Shown: piece by piece, positions 15,370 through 23,906 of the stretch | Layout of the letters: every line of letters starts with the position of its first letter | Position numbering within the stretch: the first letter of the stretch is position 1 | Origin: DASQVO01 sp035640715 | GTDB taxonomy: Bacteria; Actinomycetota; Actinomycetes; Streptosporangiales; Streptosporangiaceae | Reading direction: 5' to 3' | NCBI GenBank assembly: GCA_035640715.1 | Contig: DASQVO010000237.1 | Location: 1-27,552, forward strand | Length of the DNA stretch: 27,552 nucleotides | Notes under the pieces: model-generated | What the model was told of the DNA's origin: nothing | The model's input: only the letters and a program-made list of their open reading frames with translations | Databases searched by the model: none | Made by a program: the position numbers and the translations under genes

Positions 15370-15441
15370 CGCTGTCGGGCGGCAATGGCACATCGTGTTT
15401 CCCCGGCCAGCCACCCGCAGGCCTTTTTTAAGCATTTCTTA

Positions 15442-15470
15442 TTGACCTGAGATAAGCGGAGATCTAACAT
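15442..15470 (+). promoter_or_regulatory. Consensus-like promoter TTGACC-17-TAACAT
   Basis: TTGACC (15442-15447) and TAACAT (15465-15470) are separated by exactly 17 bases, close to the vegetative sigma consensus. The predicted start near 15477 falls inside the palindrome at 15472-15508. A short dyad CTTAT (15438-15442) and ATAAG (15452-15456) overlaps the -35. The surroundings are much more AT-rich than the rest of the window. Confidence 0.55.
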
Positions 15471-15471
15471 C

Positions 15472-15508
15472 ATTCTTATTAATAGTAAAGTTTACTATTA
15501 ATAAGAAT
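15472..15508. promoter_or_regulatory. Perfect AT-rich palindrome, 18-bp arms
   Basis: ATTCTTATTAATAGTAAA (15472-15489), a single G, and its exact reverse complement TTTACTATTAATAAGAAT (15491-15508) form a 37-bp palindrome. It covers the start site predicted for the promoter at 15442-15470 and is followed by AGGAGGAG at 15521-15528. It could be a repressor operator or, if transcribed, a hairpin at the 5' end of the message. Confidence 0.75.
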
Positions 15509-15528
15509 CCCGTCGTTTCCAGGAGGAG

Positions 15529-15792
15529 ATGTGGACCCCGCCTTCCTCAGCATGCCGCGCAGAGACGGACCCTGCTGACCACGGCGCGCCCGGGCCGGCC
15601 CGCGGCTTGTGGGTCCGGCCCGGGAACAGCGCGCGTCACGGTCGCACTTGCGGGCAGACCGTCCTGGTCACCGTGGGCCCAGGCACCTTAGCCGTGCGGA
15701 TCACCGTCGGCCCGGGAACCTGGACAATCCTGGTCCGCACGGGACCCGGCTCCTCAAGAATCTCGGTCACGGTGACACGCAGCGTCGGCTGA
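15529..15792 (+). CDS. Possible 87-residue protein downstream of the AT-rich promoter
   Basis: ATG 15529 follows AGGAGGAG almost directly (spacer about 2 bases) and opens an 87-codon frame. The second half (TVLVTVGPGTLAVRITVGPG, then TWTILVRTGPGSSR) is Val/Thr/Gly-rich and periodic. A second frame from GTG 15531, with a better spacer, encodes only 15 residues. The periodic part lies antisense to the Val/Thr/Pro repeats of the minus-strand ORF at 15636-15983, so at most one is likely to be real. The promoter and ribosome-binding site favour this strand; protein character favours the other. I recognise no family. Confidence 0.3.
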   Translation: MWTPPSSACRAETDPADHGAPGPARGLWVRPGNSARHGRTCGQTVLVTVGPGTLAVRITVGPGTWTILVRTGPGSSRISVTVTRSVG

Positions 15793-15983
15793 TTCGTTGC
15801 CGCGTCCGGGGCGGCCCGGCCGGCGTGTGATGAGCGTGCCGGTGACCCGCCGGTCACGTACCGGACTGTTACCTGGCCATGGTGCTGGCCCCACCAGGCG
15901 CCGGCGCGCACGGCCCCGGCACCCGCCGTCAGCGCAAACAAGCATGCTCCTGTGACGGACGCGCGTGCCCCCCATATCCTCAC
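15636..15983 (-). CDS. Small membrane-anchored protein with Pro-Gly-Pro-Thr-Val repeats
   Basis: From GTG 15983, preceded by GGGAGGG with a spacer of about 4-5 bases, the frame encodes 115 residues. The N-terminus (ASVTGACLFALTAGAGAV, about residues 8-25) can be a signal anchor. The C-terminal third carries repeats with the pattern V-x-VPGPTV-x-RT-x-KVPGPTVTRTV, a low-complexity extracytoplasmic type seen in small actinobacterial proteins. No catalytic motif is present. It is divergent from the hydrolase at 16349. It overlaps an opposite-strand ORF with a good promoter, so the choice is uncertain. Confidence 0.5.
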   Translation of the reverse strand: MRIWGARASVTGACLFALTAGAGAVRAGAWWGQHHGQVTVRYVTGGSPARSSHAGRAAPDAATNQPTLRVTVTEILEEPGPVRTRIVQVPGPTVIRTAKVPGPTVTRTVCPQVRP

Positions 15984-16348
15984 AGTTCCCTCCCACGTTC
16001 TCCGTGCCTCGTGCGACTTTGCGCGAGGCGGCCGCGCCGCCCCCGTGCGGCTCCGTACCGAGCGCATAACGGCACAGCACGACCCGGCTCAGGTCTGCTG
16101 TACCGCGTGCTGCCTGGATGAATGACGGCGCGTGCCCTGCATCAGCCGGCATCCGCCCGGCGGCATCCGCAGCGCGACGTGACGTGGATGTGCGGGGTCA
16201 TCCCCTGCCCCGAAGGCGCCCGATGGGGTCGTTGATGCCCGCACATTGGAGGTCCCTCGCGTAGCGGGCCTGAAACATGGCGCCGTTGCATGACGGAACG
16301 CCCGTCCCCGATGCCGTGTGGCGGGGCCGACCCCGCACAATGGGATAT
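15984..16348. other. Divergent intergenic region with dyad elements
   Basis: No gene is supported in these 365 bases. A perfect 9-bp inverted repeat, ATGTGCGGG (16188-16196) and CCCGCACAT (16238-16246), has a 41-base loop. A compact hairpin GCGGGG-CCGA-CCCCGC lies just before the hydrolase start. Either could be a regulatory site for the hydrolase gene. Frames here with up to 80 codons look noncoding. Confidence 0.45.
16336..16341 (+). promoter_or_regulatory. -10-like hexamer CACAAT before the hydrolase gene
   Basis: CACAAT ends 7 bases before ATG 16349, without a ribosome-binding site in between. The same hexamer and spacer occur before guaB1 on the minus strand (18857-18862). A leaderless transcript is the likely reading. 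Confidence 0.35.
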
Positions 16349-17365
16349 ATGCCGAGTCCCGTCGTAATGGCCAAGACCCTGGTTACCGATGATGGCGTTC
16401 CGATCGACGCCGTGCACCTGCCACAAGAAAGTGATCTTGCGATCGTGATCGCGCACGGATTCACCTTCTCCTGGCAGCGGCCCGCGGTATGGCGCATCTC
16501 GACCCGGCTCAACCGGATCGCCGGGATCGTGAGCTTCGACTTCCGCGGGCACGGGCGCTCCGGCGGCCTCTCGACGCTCGGTGACCGTGAGCTCGCCGAC
16601 CTTGCCGTCGCCGTCGGCTATGCGAGGGAACTCGGCTACGAGCAGATCGCGGCCGTCGGGTTTTCCATGGGCGCATCCATCGTGGTGCGGTACGCCGGCC
16701 TGGTCGGCGGCCTGGACGCCGCCGTTTCCGTCAGCGGTCCCGGCCGGTGGTATTACCGCGGAACGGAGCGGATGCGCCGGGTGCACTTTGCCGCCGAGCG
16801 CCGGATCGGCCGCCTGGTGACCAGAATGCTGACGAATACGCGGGTGAGCCCGGTCCGGTGGAACCCGACGCCGGTGCCGCCTGATGAGGCCGCGGCGCAG
16901 ATCTCGCCGATTCCGCTGCTCATCGTGCACGGCGATAAGGACCTCTATTTTCCCGTCGAGCACGCCCAGCGGCTTTATGAAGCCGCGCGTGATCCCAAGG
17001 AACTGTGGCTTGTGCCGGGGTTCGGCCATGCCGAGACGGGATGCCGTCCCGCGCTGGTCGACCGGATCGGCCGCTGGGTGGCGACGGCCGCGGGCGCGGA
17101 GATCGCGCAGGCACGGGCAGTCGTGGCAGCCGACGCCGCCGTGGGCAGCCCGGCGGGAACCGCCGGCGGCGCGGTGCCGGAGCAGCCGCCGGCCGGTGAC
17201 GGGGAAGACGCGTCAGCCCAGGAGGCGGCGGAGGCAGCCGGGGCCGCCGCCGGGGCAGACATCAGGCCGGCCGAGATGATCCGCGCCGAAGCCCTGGAGG
17301 CAGGGGCGGCGGGAACGGTTACCGGGGGAACGCCATCCGACGGCTGCTCCGGCACCAGCCCGTAG
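16349..17365 (+). CDS. Alpha/beta hydrolase
   Basis: The 338-residue protein has a complete alpha/beta-hydrolase triad: Ser106 in GFSMGAS, Asp198 in HGDKD, and His227 in PGFGHAE. The oxyanion segment IAHGFTFSW and SFDFRGHGRSGG are also typical. It probably cleaves an ester, thioester or amide; the substrate is unknown. I start at ATG 16349, next to a -10-like hexamer, because the hydrolase fold begins soon after; the frame is open from 16277. The last 100 or so residues are an Ala/Gly/Glu-rich tail likely to be disordered. It converges with guaB1, with 47 bases between stops that hold a 12-bp direct repeat. Confidence 0.9.
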   Translation: MPSPVVMAKTLVTDDGVPIDAVHLPQESDLAIVIAHGFTFSWQRPAVWRISTRLNRIAGIVSFDFRGHGRSGGLSTLGDRELADLAVAVGYARELGYEQIAAVGFSMGASIVVRYAGLVGGLDAAVSVSGPGRWYYRGTERMRRVHFAAERRIGRLVTRMLTNTRVSPVRWNPTPVPPDEAAAQISPIPLLIVHGDKDLYFPVEHAQRLYEAARDPKELWLVPGFGHAETGCRPALVDRIGRWVATAAGAEIAQARAVVAADAAVGSPAGTAGGAVPEQPPAGDGEDASAQEAAEAAGAAAGADIRPAEMIRAEALEAGAAGTVTGGTPSDGCSGTSP

Positions 17366-17366
17366 C

Positions 17367-17404
17367 CCCGGGCCGTAAGCGCCAGGCCACAGCCCGGGCC
17401 GTAA
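17367..17404 (+). repeat. 12-bp direct repeat between convergent genes
   Basis: CCCGGGCCGTAA occurs at 17367-17378 and 17393-17404, in the gap between the hydrolase and guaB1 stops. It may be simple slippage or part of a terminator; no strong hairpin was found. Confidence 0.6.
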
Positions 17405-17412
17405 CGCAGGCG

Positions 17413-18879
<1,467 letters not shown>

Positions 18880-19011
18880 CTACGGCCAGTGTCTCCCGCT
18901 CGCCTCCGGGGCGCTCTGGGGCGCCGCCTTCCCTCGTCGCTCGCTCCTCAGTCCAGGCGGCGCCGCGCCCTCCGGCTCGCTCATGCGGTGTCTCCCGCTC
19001 GCCTCGCTCAT
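18880..19011 (-). repeat. Structured repeat, copy B, with a truncated tandem unit
   Basis: On the minus strand ATGAGCGAG occurs at 19011-19003 and again at 18984-18976. The 18 bases between them equal the 3' end of the unit (GCGAGCGGGAGACAC plus three bases), so a unit with its middle deleted precedes a full one. The full unit keeps the inverted repeat as GGCGCCGCCT and AGGCGGCGCC (18955-18964 and 18920-18929 on the plus strand). Compared with copy A, one T-A pair has become C-G, which preserves pairing. The unit ends with GCGAGCGGGAGACAC and has no adjacent gene start here. A 34-codon frame (18984-18880) crosses it. Confidence 0.78.
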
Positions 19012-19035
19012 GCACCGCCGGCAAGCAGTTACCGG

Positions 19036-19803
19036 CTAGCCCGCCGCGGTGGATGCGGCAGGCGCGAATGCCGCGAACATGATATCGGCGATCCGGTTCG
19101 CCATCTCATCCACGGGCAGCTTCACCTCGGCGCTGAGCAGGTAGTTCACGCGCTCGAGCATCATCAGGCAGGCGACAGCGGTGAGTTCCGCGTGCTCGGG
19201 CTGCTGCCCGGATCCGCGGGTAGCCGCTGTCATCCCCGTGGTCATCGCCTCCGAGATGCTGAACAGCATCCGCAGGCCGTCCCCGTAGACCTCCTCCGGG
19301 ACGAGATCGGCCGAGCTGAGGATCCGGATGACCGTAGCGTGCTCGGCATAGACGTCAAAGAACTTCCGCACCCACCTGCGCAGTACGGTCTTTCCCGCCT
19401 CGTCGCGCGTGACGACGGGGAAGTCGCCGGCCACCGTCTCCATGGCGTGCAGCGCGTCCCGCAGCAGCGCCTTGAACAGGTCCTCTTTGTTGGAGAAGTA
19501 AAGGTAGAAAGTGCCGTGCGAGATGCCTGCCCTGCGGACCACGTCGTCGACCCGCACGTCGTGGAATCCCCGCTCCTCGAACTCGATCATGCCGGCTTCG
19601 AGCAGCCGGCGGACGGTTGCGCGGCCCTGGGCACGCAATTCCCGGTCACGTGCGGGAACGCCGCCCCCGTGCGACGGCTGCCGTACGGGCCCGGGTGCCA
19701 GCTGCGGCTGCGGGCCACCGCGCGCCTGGCCGGGCAGCCTGGGGCGTGGCCGGTCCGCCTCGGTTTCCCGTGACGCCGGGCCGCCGCTTCCCTCGTGAGT
19801 CAT
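19036..19803 (-). CDS. TetR-family transcriptional regulator
   Basis: The protein of 255 residues is a DNA-binding repressor of the TetR family. The helix-turn-helix is VDDVVRRAGISHGTFYLYFSNKEDLFKALL, at about residues 80-110, preceded by an unusual Pro/Gly/Arg-rich N-terminal extension of about 55 residues. The ligand-binding helical domain follows. The ATG at 19803 lies 6 bases after the -10 hexamer TAGTCT, which supports this start despite the long extension; a start nearer the HTH would give a more standard length. The divergent neighbour is a lytic transglycosylase, but TetR targets cannot be read from here, and no clear palindromic operator was found in the gap. Confidence 0.9.
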   Translation of the reverse strand: MTHEGSGGPASRETEADRPRPRLPGQARGGPQPQLAPGPVRQPSHGGGVPARDRELRAQGRATVRRLLEAGMIEFEERGFHDVRVDDVVRRAGISHGTFYLYFSNKEDLFKALLRDALHAMETVAGDFPVVTRDEAGKTVLRRWVRKFFDVYAEHATVIRILSSADLVPEEVYGDGLRMLFSISEAMTTGMTAATRGSGQQPEHAELTAVACLMMLERVNYLLSAEVKLPVDEMANRIADIMFAAFAPAASTAAG

Positions 19804-19809
19804 GTAAAG

Positions 19810-19815
19810 AGACTA
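19810..19815 (-). promoter_or_regulatory. -10 hexamer TAGTCT of the TetR gene
   Basis: On the minus strand TAGTCT (TANNNT) is followed by six bases and the ATG at 19803. There is no ribosome-binding site, so a leaderless mRNA is likely. Confidence 0.48.
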
Positions 19816-19920
19816 GCCTTCCGGTTCGCGCCCAGGTGGCAGTCAAGCCCAGGCGCTGCCTGGCACTCCTGGCCACTTGCATCGCGGATGGCCGCGCAAG
19901 CTCCGCTGTTACCTTACCCG

Positions 19921-19955
19921 CCGGCGGTGAGCGATACTCTCCGGCGGTGAGCGAT
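19921..19955 (+). repeat. 15-bp direct repeat, 20-base period
   Basis: CCGGCGGTGAGCGAT occurs at 19921-19935 and 19941-19955 in the gap between the TetR and transglycosylase genes. It may be a regulatory direct repeat or slippage product. The remaining part of this gap (19804-20102) shows no gene; TATGGT at 20079-20084 could be a -10 for the transglycosylase. Confidence 0.65.
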
Positions 19956-20102
19956 CGGGCCGCAGCGGGCGGTGCCGCCGGTGGCCGGGCCGCGGGGGAG
20001 GTGGGCCGATGCGCTGCGCTGGCCGCCGGAAACGATACCAGCCGTCCCCGGGGGCTTCTGCCGGCACGAAGCCAGGGCTATGGTTGTGGAACTGTGGGAA
20101 CC

Positions 20103-21269
20103 GTGATCTGGCGCAGGCTGGCCGTGATTGCCGTAGCCGCGTCGGCCGGCGTCAGCGTTACCGCGGGAACCAGCAGTGCCGCGGTCAAGGATGCGGCCAG
20201 CATGACCGTCATCGGCGTGCCGTTCGGCTCGGCGGGCCAGAAGCCGGGCCAGCCGGAGACTGTCAGCAGCCCCGGGCCGCAGGCCACGGCCACCTCGGGC
20301 GTGCCGCGCCGGCTCATCGTGCCTGATGTCCTCGCGGTCATCCGGACCGGGATGCCCGGTGCTGATATCGCGAAGATCCGGAAGCTGAGCGGCGTCCGCA
20401 GCGTGCTCACCGTCAGTGGCGGCGCAATCAAGATCGCTGGCAAGCCGGCCAATGTGCTCGGTGTCGCTCCCCAGCAGTTCCGCTCCTGGACCCCGCCATC
20501 GGCGGCCGGCGACGAGGCCGTCTGGAGGGCGCTGGCACACGGCGAGCTCGTTACGACGACCGCAGCGAAGCGCCGGCTAAGGCTGACGTCAGGTGGCTCC
20601 TACCCGGTGATCGCCGCCAGCCGCCTGCGACTGCCGTTCGGCGGCCCGGCGGAACTGGGCATCTCGGGAGTGGACGCGGTGGTCGGCAACGCGGTCGCCG
20701 CCCGGCTCGGCCTGGTGAAGAACCTCGGCGTCCTGATCAACGCGCCCGCCGACAAACTTGCCTCGCTCGTCTCGCAGGTGCGCGCGGTGACCGGGCCGCG
20801 GGGCCAGGTCGTCAGCCTCCAGCCGACGGTGACGGTGAAGATCGGCAAGCTCCCGGTGGCCACCGCGGTGCCGAGTGGCAGGCCGACCACCTATCTCGCG
20901 CTCTACCAGGAATCGGCGGCACGGTACTGCCCGGGGCTGTCGTGGACGGTCCTGGCGGCGATCGGGGCCGTCGAGAGCGGCAACGGCGCCAATGACGGCC
21001 CGTCCAGCGCCGGGGCGCTCGGTCCCATGCAGTTCCTGCCGTCGACCTGGAAGACGTGGGGAATCGACGGTTTCGGGGACACCGGCACGCCCAATGTGAT
21101 GAACCCGTTCGACGCCGTGCCGAGCGCGGCCGTGTACCTGTGCGCGGCCGGCGCGGCCCAGGGCGGTTCAGCGCTCTACAACGCGATCTTCGCCTACAAC
21201 CACGCGGACTGGTACGTCAACGAGGTGCTGGCCATCGCGAAGGAGTACGCGCAGTCCGGCGCCGGATAA
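20103..21269 (+). CDS. Secreted lytic transglycosylase (SLT domain)
   Basis: The 388-residue protein probably cleaves peptidoglycan glycan strands. The N-terminus (IWRRLAVIAVAASAGVSVTA) is a signal peptide with an Arg pair and hydrophobic core, with cleavage likely near SSA. A roughly 240-residue middle region of unknown fold follows. The C-terminal SLT domain has catalytic Glu291 in AAIGAVESGNG, GALGPMQFLPSTWKTWG, and NAIFAYNHADWYV near the end. The frame is open far upstream; I choose GTG 20103 because the signal peptide starts there. GTG 20094, nine bases after TATGGT, is an alternative. The two stop codons of this gene and the MFS gene are 17 bases apart and convergent. Confidence 0.88.
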   Translation: MIWRRLAVIAVAASAGVSVTAGTSSAAVKDAASMTVIGVPFGSAGQKPGQPETVSSPGPQATATSGVPRRLIVPDVLAVIRTGMPGADIAKIRKLSGVRSVLTVSGGAIKIAGKPANVLGVAPQQFRSWTPPSAAGDEAVWRALAHGELVTTTAAKRRLRLTSGGSYPVIAASRLRLPFGGPAELGISGVDAVVGNAVAARLGLVKNLGVLINAPADKLASLVSQVRAVTGPRGQVVSLQPTVTVKIGKLPVATAVPSGRPTTYLALYQESAARYCPGLSWTVLAAIGAVESGNGANDGPSSAGALGPMQFLPSTWKTWGIDGFGDTGTPNVMNPFDAVPSAAVYLCAAGAAQGGSALYNAIFAYNHADWYVNEVLAIAKEYAQSGAG

Positions 21270-21286
21270 TCCCGCTCGCGACAGGA

Positions 21287-22678
21287 TCAGTGCGGTGCGT
21301 GCCTATCGCGGCCGGCCGCGGTCACGGCTGCCAGCCCGCCGTCCCGGGTGCGCAGCCGCGGCAGGCCCAGCAGGCACGTGATCACGCTCGCGCAGCCGCA
21401 GCCGGCCGCGAACACGTATCCCCACCGGGCGCCGTGGGAGTCGATGATGAACCCGACCGCGGACGAGCCGGCCGCCACGCCCACCCCGACGCCGGTGCTC
21501 AGCCAGGTCAGTGCCTCGGTGCGGCGCCCGGGCAGGGCCTGCGCCTGCACCAGGCTGTAGCCGCCGATGAGCGTCGGCGCGATGGTGAGCCCGCAGACAT
21601 AGATCACCAGGGTCAGCGTGAGCAGATCCGGCTGCGCCCAGAAGGTGGCCACGCCCGCCACCGTGCACGCGAGCGTCAACGCGAACCGGCGCTCGGCCGG
21701 CCCGCGCCAGTGCCGTGAGCCGTACCACAGCCCGCCCGTCGCGCTGCCCAGGGCATAGGTGCCGAGAACGAAGCCGGCCAGCGGTTTGTGCCCGAAGTGC
21801 TGCGCGAACGCCACGGTGCTGAGGTCAACGGCGACGAACATCGCCCCGAGGAACCAGTACAGCGGCACCAGCACGATCAGGGCGGGCGCGGCGGCGCGGC
21901 CCCGCGGCGGCGGGGTCATTCCCGGGCCCGTGGGCGGGGCACTCGCGGCGCTCGTCGCCGGGTTCGTCACGGATGGCTCGGTACTCCGCTGGGCCGTGAA
22001 CCACAGCGTGCCCGCCACGCACAGGGCCATGGCGATGCCCAGGCCCGCCTCGGGATACACCTCGGTGGCCAGCAGGGTCACGGTGGCGGGGCCGAGCACG
22101 AACACGATCTCGTCGGCGACCGACTCGAACGAGAACGCGGTGTGCAAGCGGGGTGAATCCGGGAGCAGGACGCTCCACCGGGCGCGGACCATGGAGCCGA
22201 GCATCGGCATGGTCGCGCCGGCCGCGATGGCCGGGATGAACAGGGCCCAGGCCGGTGCCCGTAGCTGCACGGCGGCGATCAGCGCCGCCGTGCTCGCGGC
22301 AAATGCCATGGCCAGCGGCCGGAGCACGGCCCGCTGGCCATGCCGGTCGGCGAGCCTGGCGGCCAGCGGCGCGCAGAATGCCGTGCCGAGCGAGGCGGCG
22401 GACGCCACGGCTCCGGCGGCGCCGTAGCGGCCGGTGCGGGCCGCGATGAGGAGAACGGTGCCAAGGCCGTACATCGACATTTGCATCCGGCCGATGATCC
22501 CGGCCGCGGAGAACCGCCAGGCGCCCGGGATGCGGAAGATCTCCACGTACGGGCTGCGGGTGAGACGGTGACGGACACCCCGGCCGCCCCCCGGCGCATG
22601 GCCTGCCGCGCCGCCCCCCGCGCTGCCAGCCTCGCCGCCTGCCGGACCTCGGGTCTTCCCTTCACGAACGTCTGTCAT
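21287..22678 (-). CDS. Major facilitator superfamily transporter
   Basis: The 463-residue protein has about twelve hydrophobic segments of the MFS fold, split by a Pro/Ala-rich cytoplasmic loop in the middle. The loop ARLADRHGQRAVLRP between early helices is the usual MFS motif A position. I start at ATG 22678, which has GGGAGGG about 9 bases upstream and a TAGGGT hexamer further up; the frame continues to an ATG at 22786 but that would cover the hemH start. The substrate is unknown; efflux of small molecules is the common role. It is divergent from the ferrochelatase gene. Confidence 0.88.
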   Translation of the reverse strand: MTDVREGKTRGPAGGEAGSAGGGAAGHAPGGGRGVRHRLTRSPYVEIFRIPGAWRFSAAGIIGRMQMSMYGLGTVLLIAARTGRYGAAGAVASAASLGTAFCAPLAARLADRHGQRAVLRPLAMAFAASTAALIAAVQLRAPAWALFIPAIAAGATMPMLGSMVRARWSVLLPDSPRLHTAFSFESVADEIVFVLGPATVTLLATEVYPEAGLGIAMALCVAGTLWFTAQRSTEPSVTNPATSAASAPPTGPGMTPPPRGRAAAPALIVLVPLYWFLGAMFVAVDLSTVAFAQHFGHKPLAGFVLGTYALGSATGGLWYGSRHWRGPAERRFALTLACTVAGVATFWAQPDLLTLTLVIYVCGLTIAPTLIGGYSLVQAQALPGRRTEALTWLSTGVGVGVAAGSSAVGFIIDSHGARWGYVFAAGCGCASVITCLLGLPRLRTRDGGLAAVTAAGRDRHAPH

Positions 22679-22784
22679 CGCTGGCAGCCCTCCCATCCGG
22701 ACCCTACCGGGTGATGGCAAGCGATTTTCCGGCCCGGGGGAGGTGCGGCCGCGGCTGCCCGCGGCGCCTGATTGGATGGTGAAC

Positions 22785-23906
22785 ATGCCCGACTACGACG
22801 CGTTTCTCCTTGTCTCGTTCGGCGGTCCCGAGGGCCCCGACGACGTGATGCCGTTCCTGCGGAACGTGACCCGCGGCCGCAGCATCCCGCAGGAACGCCT
22901 CGAGGCCGTCGCCAAGCACTACCACGCCTTCGGCGGCGTGAGCCCGATCAACCAGCAGTGCCGGGATCTCATCGCGGCGCTGCGGGACGGTTTCCGCGAC
23001 GCGGGCCTGGACCTGCCCATCTACTGGGGTAACCGCAACTGGGAGCCCTACCTGACCGACACCGTGGCCACGATGGCGGCCGACGGCGTCCAGCGCGCGC
23101 TCGCGTTCGCCACCTCGGCCTACAGTTCCTACTCGAGCTGCCGTCAGTATCTCGACGACATCGAGCGGGCCCGGCAGCAGGCCGGGCCGGGCGCTCCGCG
23201 GATCGACAAGATCCGCCGCTACTTCAACCATCCGGGATTCATCGAGCCATTCGCCGAGAACGCGCGTGCCGCGCTGGAGACCCTGCCGGCCGCCGTGCGG
23301 GACGATGCGCACCTGGTGTTCACCGCGCACAGCATTCCCACCGCCATGGCAGCGTCCAGCGGTCCCCCCGGCAGCGCCGCGGCCGGTCCCGGCGGCTGGT
23401 ATGTCGCCGAGCTCACCGAGGCATCCAGGCTCATAGCCGAACGGGTGGGCGATGGCAGCCATCGCTGGCAGCTTGTCTACCAGAGCAGAAGCGGGCCGCC
23501 GACGCAGCCGTGGCTGGAGCCGGACGTGCTGGAGTACCTCGGGCAGCTGGCTGAATCGGGCGCCCCGGCGGCTGTGCTGATCCCGGTCGGCTTTGTCTCC
23601 GATCACATGGAGGTCAGGCACGACCTCGACGCCGAGGCAGCGGAAACAGCCGCGGACCTGGGCCTGCCGGTCGCGCGGGCGGCCACGCCGTGGTACCACC
23701 CCCGGTTCAGGACCATGATCACGGAGCTCGTGCGTGAGCGCATCAGCGCCCCCGATGAGGCGGGAGGCCCGCCGGGCCGCCACGGCACGGGGGGCCCGGT
23801 GCCGTGCCTGGCACTGGGGCAGATGGGCCCGTCCAGCGACGTCTGCCCGCCCGGGTGCTGTGTTCATGCTGCCGGGGCAGAGTCGCGAGAGACAGGCGCG
23901 GCGTGA
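22785..23906 (+). CDS. hemH: Coproporphyrin ferrochelatase
   Basis: The 373-residue enzyme inserts Fe(II) into a porphyrin; in Actinomycetota the substrate is expected to be coproporphyrin III (the cpfC pathway). SFGGPEGPDDVMPFLRNVTRG, HAFGGVSPINQQ and YWGNRNWEPYL are family segments. The catalytic pair is His182 (FTAHSIPTAM) and Glu276 (GFVSDHMEVRHDLD). Cys119 (SSCRQYL) plus C-terminal Cys341, Cys354, Cys358 and Cys359 could bind a [2Fe-2S] cluster, as in other actinobacterial members, although the spacing differs from the mycobacterial one. I use ATG 22785; ATG 22776 in the same frame would add three residues. The stop overlaps the next gene as GTGA. Confidence 0.93.
   Translation: MPDYDAFLLVSFGGPEGPDDVMPFLRNVTRGRSIPQERLEAVAKHYHAFGGVSPINQQCRDLIAALRDGFRDAGLDLPIYWGNRNWEPYLTDTVATMAADGVQRALAFATSAYSSYSSCRQYLDDIERARQQAGPGAPRIDKIRRYFNHPGFIEPFAENARAALETLPAAVRDDAHLVFTAHSIPTAMAASSGPPGSAAAGPGGWYVAELTEASRLIAERVGDGSHRWQLVYQSRSGPPTQPWLEPDVLEYLGQLAESGAPAAVLIPVGFVSDHMEVRHDLDAEAAETAADLGLPVARAATPWYHPRFRTMITELVRERISAPDEAGGPPGRHGTGGPVPCLALGQMGPSSDVCPPGCCVHAAGAESRETGAA

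Noticed and set aside
15405..15429. GGCC...GGCC hairpin followed by six T as a second amt terminator
   Set aside because: The stem is only four base pairs; the strong hairpin at 15334-15369 suffices.
13705..15435. 576-codon minus-strand open frame opposite amt
   Set aside because: Composition is noncoding-like and the plus strand encodes a complete ammonium transporter with both pore histidines.
19804..20102. Cyclic-di-AMP (ydaO-type) riboswitch upstream of the transglycosylase gene
   Set aside because: Such riboswitches precede cell-wall hydrolase genes in actinomycetes, but I could not find the conserved core segments here.
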